Positions 25,608 through 34,039 of a stretch of 64,000 nucleotides of DNA are shown here, one piece after another. Under the pieces are notes generated by a model. It was given only the letters and a program-made list of their open reading frames with translations, made no database searches and had not been told where the DNA came from. Origin of the DNA: Brevibacillus migulae (GTDB lineage Bacteria > Bacillota > Bacilli > Brevibacillales > Brevibacillaceae); contig NZ_SDKD01000005.1 in NCBI RefSeq assembly GCF_004521915.1, forward strand, positions 62,001 through 126,000. The letters are read 5' to 3'. The number at the start of each line of letters is the position of its first letter. The first letter of the stretch is position 1. The translations under genes and the position numbers were made by a program.

Positions 25608-26639
25608 ATGAAATCTTGGCAAAAACGTATCCAACTTACCATCACCAGCTTGGCACTGCTCGTCGGACTAAGCGCTTGCGGCAGTCAGCCGGAAGCGAAT
25701 CCCCCATCAACCGGGGAAACGCCAGCAGCTGCAGCACCCGAGGAATTGACGATTGCACTGGACTGGTATCCAAATGCGGTTCACTCGTTCCTGTATGCGG
25801 CCGAGGAGCAAGGATACTTTAAAGAAGAAAATCTGAAAGTGAACCTGCAGATGCCCTCGGATACAGGTGATCCGTTAAAGATGGTGGCAGCAGGAAAGGT
25901 CGATATCGCCATCAGCTATCAGCCGCAGGTAATTCAGGCCCGTTCCGAAGGGATTCCGGTCGTATCGGTCGGAGCGCTTGTTCGTCATCCATTGAACATC
26001 ATCATGGCCAGAGAGGACAGCGGGATCAAATCCCCCAAAGACTTGGCTGGAAAACAAATCGGTTATCCCTCCATCCCATTGGATGAATCCATCGTCCGCA
26101 ATGTGGTGAAGGCGGATGGCGGCGATGACAGCGGACTGTCGTTTACCGATATCGGCTTTGATATTGTGCCTGCATTGACTGCGAAACGTGTAGATGCGGT
26201 AGTAGGCGGATACATCAATCATGAAAAGCTCATCTTGGAGAAAAATGGGGTCAACGTTGTCTCCTTTGAGCCTAGCCAGTATGGCGTTCCTGACTACTAT
26301 GAATTAGTCCTGGCCACAAGTGATGATACGCTCGGCAAAAAGGAAAAAGCGATCGCAGCTTTCCTGCGGGCCATCACCAAAGGCCAGGCGTATGTAAAAG
26401 ACAACAAGGAAGCGGCATTGAAGCTGCTTTTGGCCAAGCAAGCGCAAGAATTTCCGCTTGAGGATGATATCGAAACAAAGAGCCTGAATATTTTGCTCCC
26501 GCTTATGGATGCCGGCAGCGAACCATTTGGCGCTCAAAGCAAAGATTCTTGGCAAACGATGATTGACTGGATGACCAAAGAAAAATTAATCCAAGGGAAT
26601 GTCTCCGCGGATCAAGTAATGAAAAATGTAGCTCGCTGA
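25608..26639 (+). CDS. thiY: Substrate-binding lipoprotein ThiY-like
   Basis: The 343-residue lipoprotein has a signal peptide with lipobox LSACGS (cysteine at 24). Its mature part is an NMT1/THI5-type periplasmic-binding fold: LTIALDWYPNAVHSFLYAAEEQGYF, then AAGKVDIAISYQPQVI, as in ThiY, which binds formylaminopyrimidine. AAAAGGAGTAGG precedes ATG. It delivers ligand to ThiX. A terminator follows the gene. Confidence 0.9.
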   Translation: MKSWQKRIQLTITSLALLVGLSACGSQPEANPPSTGETPAAAAPEELTIALDWYPNAVHSFLYAAEEQGYFKEENLKVNLQMPSDTGDPLKMVAAGKVDIAISYQPQVIQARSEGIPVVSVGALVRHPLNIIMAREDSGIKSPKDLAGKQIGYPSIPLDESIVRNVVKADGGDDSGLSFTDIGFDIVPALTAKRVDAVVGGYINHEKLILEKNGVNVVSFEPSQYGVPDYYELVLATSDDTLGKKEKAIAAFLRAITKGQAYVKDNKEAALKLLLAKQAQEFPLEDDIETKSLNILLPLMDAGSEPFGAQSKDSWQTMIDWMTKEKLIQGNVSADQVMKNVAR

Positions 26640-26650
26640 TTGTACTCCGC

Positions 26651-26685
26651 AGCCGATCTGATTCATCCAGGTCGGCTTCTTTTTT
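26651..26685 (+). terminator. Rho-independent terminator after thiY
   Basis: AGCCGATCTG pairs with CAGGTCGGCT (G-U pairs included), followed by TCTTTTTT. It separates the thi operon from the deformylase gene, which may still be reached by read-through. Confidence 0.85.
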
Positions 26686-26714
26686 AGAGCAGGTAAACAC
26701 AGGAGGCAGAAACC

Positions 26715-27997
26715 ATGAAAATGAACCTGGTCGACATCGTTGCATCCGTCGATGCTCGCAAACACGAATTGCTGGAGCTGGCCTCTGCATTGATTCGATT
26801 TCCTACGCCCAGTCCGCCCGCAATACCGAACAGGCGCAAACCTTTATTCAACACTTCTTGGAGAAACACGGATTCGTGACGGATCGTTGGGACGTGTACC
26901 CTCATGATCCCAATGTAGTGGGGATTCGAAAAGGAACGGATTCCGATGCGTATCAAAGCTTGCTGATCAACGGGCATATCGATGTTGCTCAGGTGGAAGA
27001 AGGGGAAGCCTGGATCTCTAACCCTTTTGAACCGATTCTCACCGAGGATAAGCTGATTGGCAGAGGGGCAGCTGACATGAAAGCCGGCTTGGCCTGTGCG
27101 CTCTTTGCGATTCAATTGTTGACAGAAGCCGGGATCCGTTTGCCGGGAGATCTCATTTTTCAATCTGTGATTGGGGAAGAAGTCGGTGAAGCCGGTACGC
27201 TGGAATGCTGTGAACGAGGGTATACGGCTGATTTCGCCATTGTCGTGGATACGAGCGATCTGCATATTCAAGGACAAGGCGGGGTGATCACGGGTTGGGT
27301 CACGATCAAAAGTCCAACGACTCACCATGATGCGACAAGACGCAATATGATTCACGCGGGCGGCGGATTACGCGGTGCGAGTGCGATCGAAAAGATGATG
27401 AAGCTGATCCAAGGACTGCAGGAATTGGAAAGAGAATGGGCGATTACTAAGCTGTATCCGGGGCTCCCACCCGGGTCGAATACGATCAATCCGGCGGTCA
27501 TCGAAGGAGGAAGGCACCCAGCCTTTATCGCGGATGAGTGCCGTTTATGGATAACCGTTCATTTTTATCCGAATGAAACGCATGAGGCGGTCGTCAGGGA
27601 GATCGAGGAGCATCTCCTTGCAGTAGCACAAGGGGACGTCTGGCTTCGCGACCATCCGCCTCAGTTTACGTGGGGCGGACGTTCCATGATTGAAGACAGA
27701 GGAGAGATCTTTCCTGCTCTGGAAGTGGATCCATCCCATAGCGGTGTCCGTTTGCTGCAGGAAATGCATACAGGCGTGACCGGGGAATCCGCCATTGTGG
27801 ATGTTTCTCCTACTGTGACAGATGGCGGTTGGCTCGGTCATTTTGGCATTCCCACCGTTATCTACGGACCTGGCCAGCTTCGTCATGCCCATGCAGTCAA
27901 TGAGGAAGTCGAGATTGAACAGCTGCTGCGTTTTACGAAAGTCATGATTCACATGATCCATCAATGGTGTCATACGAAAAAAGAGAAGACAGGCTGA
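26715..27997 (+). pseudogene. ylmB: Formylaminopyrimidine deformylase (YlmB-like, M20), frameshifted
   Basis: From ATG 26715 (AGGAGGCAGAAACC upstream) the first 35 codons read as an M20-family N-terminus: ASALIRFPTPSPP. The frame then shifts near 26816-26824 and runs to a stop at about 26880. The rest of the protein continues in another frame from about 26820 (NTEQAQTFIQHFLEKHG) to 27997. It keeps the metal ligands GHIDVAQ, GRGAADMKAG and GEEVGEAG. At the break the DNA reads CCGCCCGCAATACC, where relatives have Pro-Pro-Ala-Arg-Asn-Thr; this is explained by loss of one copy of a CCGC direct repeat. Restart at TTG 26858 would lose the first 48 or so residues. YlmB removes the formyl group before TenA acts. 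A sequencing error is possible. Confidence 0.85.
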
Positions 27998-28084
27998 GTA
28001 CTGTGCGCTGAAACAAATTTGTCGGTTTTCCATTTCCCTGCCTTCACGCTATAATACAAAGGTGTGGACAAGGAGAGATGGAAC

Positions 28085-28342
28085 ATGGCGATGTATAAAC
28101 AAAAGAAACCTTATGTGATACACGAGGAGCCAGGGCTGCGTGAATATTGCGGATGCGGACTCAGTCAAGATCCCCCGTATTGCGATGGCTCGCATAATGG
28201 AAAAGTGTTTGGCAAACGTCCCTATCTTGTCAAGTATACGGAGGCCAAAACCGTTTCCATCTGTGGCTGCGGAAAATCGTCCAAGCTTCCTTTTTGCGAT
28301 GGCAGTCACAAGGAGCTGCAAGGGAGTGATAGCAATGAGTGA
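28085..28342 (+). CDS. Double CDGSH iron-sulfur protein
   Basis: The 85-residue product contains two CDGSH motifs, CGCGLSQDPPYCDGSH and CGCGKSSKLPFCDGSH. Each supplies three Cys and one His for a redox-active 2Fe-2S cluster, as in mitoNEET-type proteins. Two motifs in one chain are typical of the bacterial tandem form. ATG 28085 follows AAGGAGAG by eight bases; GTG 28064 lies before that site. It is cytoplasmic, with a role in electron transfer or cluster storage. A TATAAT box lies about 30 bases upstream. The last codons overlap the start of a tiny membrane-protein gene. Confidence 0.9.
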   Translation: MAMYKQKKPYVIHEEPGLREYCGCGLSQDPPYCDGSHNGKVFGKRPYLVKYTEAKTVSICGCGKSSKLPFCDGSHKELQGSDSNE

Positions 28343-28445
28343 TGATCGAAAAAGCAATAAGCTCGTGATTGCCGCATTTCTGGCAACGATTTTGGCATGT
28401 GCGATCGCCATGGGTTTTTTTATCTACAGCAGTATACCCAAATAA
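28335..28445 (+). CDS. 36-residue single-span membrane protein overlapping CDGSH gene
   Basis: An ATG at 28335 lies inside the last codons of the CDGSH gene in another frame, nine bases after GGGAG. The 36-residue peptide has a charged N-terminus (MSDDRKSNK) and one strong transmembrane helix (LVIAAFLATILACAIAMGFFIY). The overlap suggests translational coupling, and a terminator lies 21 bases after its stop. It is too short to appear alone in an ORF list. No family is recognised; a membrane partner for the CDGSH protein is a guess. Confidence 0.55.
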   Translation: MSDDRKSNKLVIAAFLATILACAIAMGFFIYSSIPK

Positions 28446-28465
28446 TCATAGAATGATATGGAGCG

Positions 28466-28505
28466 ACCCCCTCTGACCCGTCAGAAGGGGGTTTTCGCGT
28501 TACCC
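28466..28505 (+). terminator. Rho-independent terminator
   Basis: ACCCCCTCTGAC pairs with GTCAGAAGGGGGT with minor imperfections and is followed by TTTT. It ends the CDGSH unit. Confidence 0.8.
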
Positions 28506-28593
28506 GACCATTTTCCTATCACCGTCTATTTTCCTATTTTCCTAGATTGTCGTCTACTAGGTATGACTTTGTTAGAAAGGATCGTACACGGAC

Positions 28594-28630
28594 AGAGCTG
28601 GTCCTCCATGGGCGCAGCTCTTTTTCTTTT
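28594..28630 (+). terminator. Second terminator in the gene-free stretch before the glycosylation locus
   Basis: AGAGCTG pairs with CAGCTCT around a 14-base loop, followed by TTTTCTTTT. It lies about 90 bases after the previous terminator, with no gene between. It may end a short untranslated transcript or catch read-through. Nothing else could be recognised in 28506-28736. Confidence 0.6.
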
Positions 28631-28736
28631 GGGTGGCCAGACTTCTCTGTCCCTATGATAAGAGCCGTGTCCAACTAGCGACTCCTGACGTACCCTATGT
28701 AAGAATTGTGAATTGAATTGCAAAGAGGGGAGAAGA

Positions 28737-29558
28737 TTGGGAGAAACCATTGTTGCAAGTGAAAATGTGAAAATCTCGGTCATTGTTCCCGCTCGCAATG
28801 AAGCCCGAACGATTGCCAGGGTTGTAAGGGAAGCTCGCAAAATCGCTGCGCAGACGGAAGTCATCGTTGTTTGCAACGGATCAACGGATCAGACTGCAGC
28901 GCTGGCAGCGAAAGCTGGGGCAAAAGTGATTCAGATATCGGTTTCATTGGGACACGATGTCGGCCGTGCAATCGGTGCAAGTTACGCCCAGGGTGAGATC
29001 CTCCTGTTCATCGATGGTGATTTCGTCATACGTGCACATACCTTGCGCCAATACACCAATCTGGTTGCGCAAGGCAATGATCTGGTCTTAAATGCGTACC
29101 CCGGTTTTCAAAAAGGATCACGGATTCATTCCACAGCAGTGGCCAAACGCTTTTTGAACAGCGTGCTGGGGTGCCCGCATCTGGAAGGAAGCTCCATGAC
29201 GACAGTCCCGCATGCCATGAATCGAAAAGCGTTGACCGCGATAGGCATACAGATGCTTGCCGTTCCACCGAAAGCGCAAGCCTCTGCGATCATGCAAGGG
29301 CTGCGAGTCGCGCGGGCTGTGAGTATTAACACCGCACGGGTGAACCGGAAAAGACCAAGACGAAAAGAACGGGTAATGGATCTCGTACTGGGTGATCATC
29401 TTGAAGCGATTGGCCTGGTGATTGCCCAGCGAGGGAGCCGGGCGGGCAAGACTGACTTTTCCCGTCATCGGGAGCTGTTGGAGCAGGATACGAAAGATCA
29501 TTTTCGTTGGGTATATCGGATGGAACAAAGGGAAGCAGTGTCCGTCGGAGGTGACTAG
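28737..29558 (+). CDS. Family 2 glycosyltransferase
   Basis: The 273-residue GT-A protein begins with the nucleotide-binding strand ISVIVPARNEARTIARVV and has the metal-binding D93-G-D95 (LLFIDGDFV). It shares several blocks with the next gene: GHDVGRAIGA, PHAMNRKAL and LAVPPKAQA, so the two are paralogues. TTG 28737 is chosen because GAGGGGAG lies just upstream; the in-frame TTG at 28713 lies before that site. No membrane helices are seen, so it works in the cytoplasm on a nucleotide sugar. It is the first gene of the long surface-glycosylation locus. Confidence 0.85.
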   Translation: MGETIVASENVKISVIVPARNEARTIARVVREARKIAAQTEVIVVCNGSTDQTAALAAKAGAKVIQISVSLGHDVGRAIGASYAQGEILLFIDGDFVIRAHTLRQYTNLVAQGNDLVLNAYPGFQKGSRIHSTAVAKRFLNSVLGCPHLEGSSMTTVPHAMNRKALTAIGIQMLAVPPKAQASAIMQGLRVARAVSINTARVNRKRPRRKERVMDLVLGDHLEAIGLVIAQRGSRAGKTDFSRHRELLEQDTKDHFRWVYRMEQREAVSVGGD

Positions 29559-29560
29559 GG

Positions 29561-30538
29561 TTGGCGGCAAAAAAGAAGCGGAAACGCACGATGAAAAAAC
29601 ACAGGTTCAGACAAAGCTCCTCGAGTCGAGCAAAAAGGAAATTAAAAAAACGTCTGCGTCGTCAGCGCCCGGTAAGGCACTCTGCGGCAAGACGTAAAAA
29701 AGCAAGAAGCAGAGGCACCAGGAAGCCTAGACAGGGTATGAAAAGTAGCTCGACCTTGCCTGCAAGCATCCTGCAACGAAATAAACAACATCTTTCCGTC
29801 ATTGTGTCTGTCTACAATGAACAACATTCAATCGGTCCCATCCTCGACCAAGTCCAACTCCTTCAACCCAAAGAAATCATCGTGGTGGAAAATGGATCGA
29901 CCGATCGAACCCTGGAGATTTGTTTATCGAAGAAAGTCACCTGTTTCTCTTACCCGTTCCCGGTTGGTCATGATGTAGGCAGAGCCATTGGAGCGAAGGA
30001 AGCTACGGGAGACGTTCTTTTGTTTCTGGATGGGGATATCGTCTTTTCACCCAAGCAGCTACTGCCATTTGTGAGAGCTTGCTACCGTGGGGTCGACATT
30101 GCATTAAACAATGTAAATCCGCTTTATAAAAAAAGCTCCAAGCTTGATGCTGTCAGCATCGCCAAGCTGTTCTTGAATCGAGCGATTGGAAAGAAACATT
30201 TGAGATACGCTTCGCTCACCGCCATCCCACATGCAATGACCAGAAATGCCGTAGAGCAAATAGGAGCCCAGCATCTTGCTGTACCACCGAAAGCGCAATG
30301 TATTGCCGGATTGGCCGGACTGAAAATGAAAGCTGTGCATACTGTCAATGTGTTTACAACCAATAAAATTCGCCAGAGCAATGCAAACGAGAACAATGTG
30401 GTGCAGGATATGATCATCGGCGATCACGTGGAAGCCATTCAATGGTTTCAAGCTGTAAGTGGAGAAAGAGGTACATTTACAGATAACATTCGAAATCGAC
30501 AAATGATCAATGGTGATCTTGTCTCGCAATCGTTATAA
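29561..30538 (+). CDS. Family 2 glycosyltransferase with polybasic N-terminal extension
   Basis: The 325-residue protein starts at TTG 29561, seven bases after GGAGGTGA. The first 60 residues are extremely Arg/Lys-rich (KKKRKRTMKKHRFR, RAKRKLKKRLRRQRP). A GT-A domain follows (LSVIVSVYNEQHSIG, D157-G-D159). It is paralogous to the preceding gene over the catalytic domain, but that gene has no basic tail. The extension could bind acidic phospholipid, wall polymer or nucleic acid; this is inference. It is probably co-transcribed with the preceding gene (two bases apart). Confidence 0.85.
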   Translation: MAAKKKRKRTMKKHRFRQSSSSRAKRKLKKRLRRQRPVRHSAARRKKARSRGTRKPRQGMKSSSTLPASILQRNKQHLSVIVSVYNEQHSIGPILDQVQLLQPKEIIVVENGSTDRTLEICLSKKVTCFSYPFPVGHDVGRAIGAKEATGDVLLFLDGDIVFSPKQLLPFVRACYRGVDIALNNVNPLYKKSSKLDAVSIAKLFLNRAIGKKHLRYASLTAIPHAMTRNAVEQIGAQHLAVPPKAQCIAGLAGLKMKAVHTVNVFTTNKIRQSNANENNVVQDMIIGDHVEAIQWFQAVSGERGTFTDNIRNRQMINGDLVSQSL

Positions 30539-30638
30539 GCAGGTGTGTCTCCTGATTTCGCGTGAATCGTCTTTGGCCGTCAAAATCCTTACCTCTGATA
30601 AATTGTCTCGACTTTACTTTCTTGAAGAGGGTGTGAAA

Positions 30639-31907
30639 ATGTCAAATCATCCTACCGTTGCCGTAATCGGCTTGGGTTTTGTCGGATTACCATTGGTACA
30701 TCTGTTTCTTTCAGGTGGCTATCGGGTGATCGGGATTGATATCGATCCTGCCAAGGTCAACATGATCCAACAGAAAAAAAGCTATATATCTGACATGCAG
30801 GACAGTGATCTGGCAGCCATGATGGACAGTGGTCGATTGAGCGTGACAACGGAATATGCAGCTGTCAATCAAGCTGACGCCATCATTATATGCGTGCCTA
30901 CTCCGTTGCGGAATAAAGAACCCGATCTTTCCTATATATTTCATGCAGTTCAACAAATGAAGCCACATGTAAAAGAAGGCCAGCTGCTAGTGTTGGAGAG
31001 CTCGACCTATCCAGGAACGACAGAGGATTATGTCAAACCGCTGATTGAAAGCGAAGGATTGAAGGTGGGAATCAACTTCTTTCTGGGATACTCACCCGAA
31101 CGGATTGATCCGGGCAACAAGACCATGTCAATTGCCGAAATGCCGAAGATCATCAGCGGTACGACACCAGCATGTTTGGAACGTTTGAAAGAGCTGTATA
31201 ATTCCGTATTTGTGAAGACAGTTCCGGTTTCTTCTCCGCGTGTTGCAGAATTTGTAAAAATGCTGGAGAACAGCCAACGTTTAATCAACATTTCCTTTAT
31301 CAACGAAGTCAATCTGCTTGCCAATAAAATGGATGTGAATTTGTGGGAAGTCATCGAGGCGGCGAAAACAAAACCGGTCGGATTTACTCCCTATTATCCG
31401 AGTGCAGGAATTGGAGGCCATTGCATCCCGGTCGATCCGTTTTTTCTGGCTTGGATCGGCATGAGAGAAGGTGTACCGCTGACGATGATTCATCAGGCAG
31501 GGCTCATCAACGAAATGATGCCGCATTTCATCGTCAACAGAGCGACTCAAGTATTGACGGAAAAACAAATTCCTTTCCCGGAAGCAAAGATCGGTGTCAT
31601 TGGTTTGACCTATAAAAAAGATGTGAATGACATCCGGGAGTCTGCTTCTTTGAAGGTGATCGAGCTGCTGCAGGATCGTCGCATGAATGTCAGTGTGTAT
31701 GACCCTATTTTTCATGGCGAATTGCCATTTGAGGAAGTAAAGACCTTTCCTTTGGATCCGGAATCGCTTCAATCCTTTGATTTGACGATGATCCTGGTCG
31801 ATCACTCCGGCATGGATTGGGAGTATGTGGCGCAGCATAGCCAGTGCATCATTGATACCCGAAATGTGATTCCGCGAATCCCCGGAAAGCAAGTGATTCA
31901 TCTATAG
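30639..31907 (+). CDS. UDP-N-acetylhexosamine/glucose 6-dehydrogenase
   Basis: The 422-residue protein is a nucleotide-sugar dehydrogenase: Rossmann motif GLGFVG (11-16), YSPERIDPGN, the catalytic lysine in AEFVKMLEN and nucleophile C262 in GIGGHCIPVDPFF. It oxidises C6 of a UDP-sugar to a uronic acid using two NAD+. The SPERIDPGN variant resembles WbpA/WecC-type enzymes acting on UDP-N-acetylhexosamines. ATG 30639 follows GAGGGTG; upstream in-frame starts would add a non-homologous 43-residue extension. With the oxidoreductase at 34040 and aminotransferase at 32931 it fits a pathway to UDP-2,3-diamino-uronic acids. Confidence 0.9.
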   Translation: MSNHPTVAVIGLGFVGLPLVHLFLSGGYRVIGIDIDPAKVNMIQQKKSYISDMQDSDLAAMMDSGRLSVTTEYAAVNQADAIIICVPTPLRNKEPDLSYIFHAVQQMKPHVKEGQLLVLESSTYPGTTEDYVKPLIESEGLKVGINFFLGYSPERIDPGNKTMSIAEMPKIISGTTPACLERLKELYNSVFVKTVPVSSPRVAEFVKMLENSQRLINISFINEVNLLANKMDVNLWEVIEAAKTKPVGFTPYYPSAGIGGHCIPVDPFFLAWIGMREGVPLTMIHQAGLINEMMPHFIVNRATQVLTEKQIPFPEAKIGVIGLTYKKDVNDIRESASLKVIELLQDRRMNVSVYDPIFHGELPFEEVKTFPLDPESLQSFDLTMILVDHSGMDWEYVAQHSQCIIDTRNVIPRIPGKQVIHL

Positions 31908-31918
31908 GGGAGGGTGAG

Positions 31919-32926
31919 GTGAAAGTGAGAAGATTTACGATCTTTTTTCTGGATCACCGCTCCATATATCTGGACAGTTTGGGCGATACGCTTGCGCAAA
32001 TGGGCCATCGGATTGTGTACCAAAGCTCATGGAATATGGCAGAGATTGAAGCGGGTATCGCGTACTTCAAACCTGATATACTCATCACGGTAGGCTGTGA
32101 TATCCCGCTTCGCTCCCCTTCTTTGGACATTCTTCCCAACCTTTGCCGAAAATACAATCTTTACCATATATACTGGGCGACGGAAGATAAGATTCATCAT
32201 CATTTGTGGTCGCTTCCGTTTATTAACCGGATCAAGCCAGATTGCGTATGGACCATCCATCCGGAATGCATGGCTTCTTATACAGCTAACGGGATTTTCA
32301 CCCAATATCTCAATTTTGCCTGCAACCCGCGATTTTTCCACGAAAAACCGGCGCATGCGTATGAACCATACGACGTGACCATGATTGCCACTGCCCATCT
32401 TGATCAAGTGACGTACCGGTATGAAAGTCTGAAGCATTTGTTTATTCCCTTGGTGCAAAATAATCAGAACGTACACATCTGGGGCTGGGGATGGATAGAA
32501 AATCAGTTACTGATCCGCGCTCATTTTGGTGTTGATGTGCCAGTGGGTTGGGTACATGGCTACCTGCCCTATCGAGATACCGTGACGGTGTATCATCAAA
32601 GCAAAATCGCCTTAGGGATTCAAAATGCAAGAGACCAAGTGACCCAACGGACGTTTGAAATTTTGGGGGTTGGCGGCTTTATGCTGGCTAGCCGGACAGA
32701 AGCGCTCACCAGCCTGTTTACGGAGGGTGTTGAAATCGTCTATAGTGACAGCCCAGAAGAGACGCTGGAAAAAGTAACCTACTATTTGGCCCATCCGGAA
32801 TTGCGCTATCAAATTGGTCAGGCGGCACGAAGAAAAATATTGGCTCAACATACCTATCAACATCGGTTGGCAGCGATATGGCCGCAAGTCGAACCGATGA
32901 TCATAGCAAAACGGGGAGGTACGTAA
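31919..32926 (+). CDS. CgeB-like glycosyltransferase
   Basis: The 335-residue GT-B protein has the CgeB features: an N-terminal domain with KPDILITVGCD and HIYWATEDKIHHH, and a C-terminal Glyco_trans_1_2 domain with YDVTMIATAH and QRTFEILGVGGFMLAS. CgeB of B. subtilis is a sporulation gene affecting the spore crust. GTG 31919 follows GGGGAGG; GTG 31925 is possible. It starts 11 bases after the dehydrogenase. Its sugar donor and acceptor are unknown; glycosylation of a spore-surface protein is inferred from family and context. Confidence 0.85.
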   Translation: MKVRRFTIFFLDHRSIYLDSLGDTLAQMGHRIVYQSSWNMAEIEAGIAYFKPDILITVGCDIPLRSPSLDILPNLCRKYNLYHIYWATEDKIHHHLWSLPFINRIKPDCVWTIHPECMASYTANGIFTQYLNFACNPRFFHEKPAHAYEPYDVTMIATAHLDQVTYRYESLKHLFIPLVQNNQNVHIWGWGWIENQLLIRAHFGVDVPVGWVHGYLPYRDTVTVYHQSKIALGIQNARDQVTQRTFEILGVGGFMLASRTEALTSLFTEGVEIVYSDSPEETLEKVTYYLAHPELRYQIGQAARRKILAQHTYQHRLAAIWPQVEPMIIAKRGGT

Positions 32927-32930
32927 AAGA

Positions 32931-34034
32931 ATGATCCCTCTGGTTGACCTGGGAAGACAATTCGGATCACTGCGTCAGGAAATTCTTGACGCTATCGCTG
33001 GTGTAATCGATAGTGGCGCCTATATTTTAGGGCCCAAAGTAGCTGAACTGGAGAAAAAAATGGCCGAACGCTTGGGAGTAAGGCATGCCATTTCCGTTGC
33101 CAATGGCACGGATGCCCTGATCTTGGTGCTGCAAGCAAAAGGGATAGGATCCGGCGATGAAGTGATCACCACACCTTTTACCTTTTTTGCCTCAGCTGAA
33201 TCCGTATCGAGATTAGGAGCCACTCCGGTATTTGTCGATATTGATCCAGAAAGCTACAATCTTGATCCTGAGCTGCTGGAAGCGAGCATTACCGAGAAAA
33301 CGAAGGCGATCATCCCGGTGCATATTTTCGGCCAGCCCGCTGAGATGGAGCGGATAAATGAAATCGCACGGAAATACAATTTGCTGGTGATTGAGGATGC
33401 GTGTCAAGCATTTGGCGCCAGTTATCGCGGGAAACCGGTTGGAAACCTGGCAGATGCGGCCTGCTTCTCCTTTTTCCCAACCAAAAATTTGGGCACATTG
33501 GGGGATGGCGGCATCGTAGTGACCAATGATGATGAGATGGCAGCCACAATCCGCCTGTTGCGCCAACATGGAAGCACCAAGAAGTATTTTCATGAGGTGA
33601 TCGGATATAACAGTCGTTTGGATGAGATCCATGCGGCCATCCTGTTGACTTGTCTGCCTTATATTGATGAATGGAATGAAACAAGAAGAACACTTGCAGC
33701 GCGTTACCGCGAAAAGCTGCAGCATCTGAGAGGCTTGCAGATCCAGCCGGAAAAGCCGGATCTGTTCCATATCTACCACTTATTCAGCATAGAGCTGGAT
33801 CATCGGGATGCGGTCAAAGATGCACTGTCGAAGCAGGGTATCCAAAGTGCGGTGTATTACCCGCAGCCTCTCCATCTGCAAAAGGTGTTTACCACTCTGG
33901 GTGGAAAGCAGGGAGATTGCCCTGTAGCTGAGCGACTTTCCGAGCGGATTTTGGCCATTCCGATCAGTCCATTTTTACAGGAAGAAGAACAGGATCAAGT
34001 CATTGATGCTATCGAAAAAAGTCTGGAGGTGTAA
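32931..34034 (+). CDS. DegT/DnrJ/EryC1 sugar aminotransferase
   Basis: The 367-residue PLP enzyme has the DegT fold: NGTDAL (phosphate-binding), IEDACQAFGA and the Schiff-base lysine K185 in FFPTKNLG. It transfers an amino group from glutamate to a keto-sugar nucleotide. The start follows GGGAGGTACGT. Placement directly before a WbpB-like oxidoreductase suggests it acts as the WbpE-type 3-aminotransferase, converting UDP-3-keto-GlcNAcA to the 3-amino sugar. The assignment to C3 is inferred from neighbours. Confidence 0.9.
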   Translation: MIPLVDLGRQFGSLRQEILDAIAGVIDSGAYILGPKVAELEKKMAERLGVRHAISVANGTDALILVLQAKGIGSGDEVITTPFTFFASAESVSRLGATPVFVDIDPESYNLDPELLEASITEKTKAIIPVHIFGQPAEMERINEIARKYNLLVIEDACQAFGASYRGKPVGNLADAACFSFFPTKNLGTLGDGGIVVTNDDEMAATIRLLRQHGSTKKYFHEVIGYNSRLDEIHAAILLTCLPYIDEWNETRRTLAARYREKLQHLRGLQIQPEKPDLFHIYHLFSIELDHRDAVKDALSKQGIQSAVYYPQPLHLQKVFTTLGGKQGDCPVAERLSERILAIPISPFLQEEEQDQVIDAIEKSLEV

Positions 34035-34039
34035 GTCAC

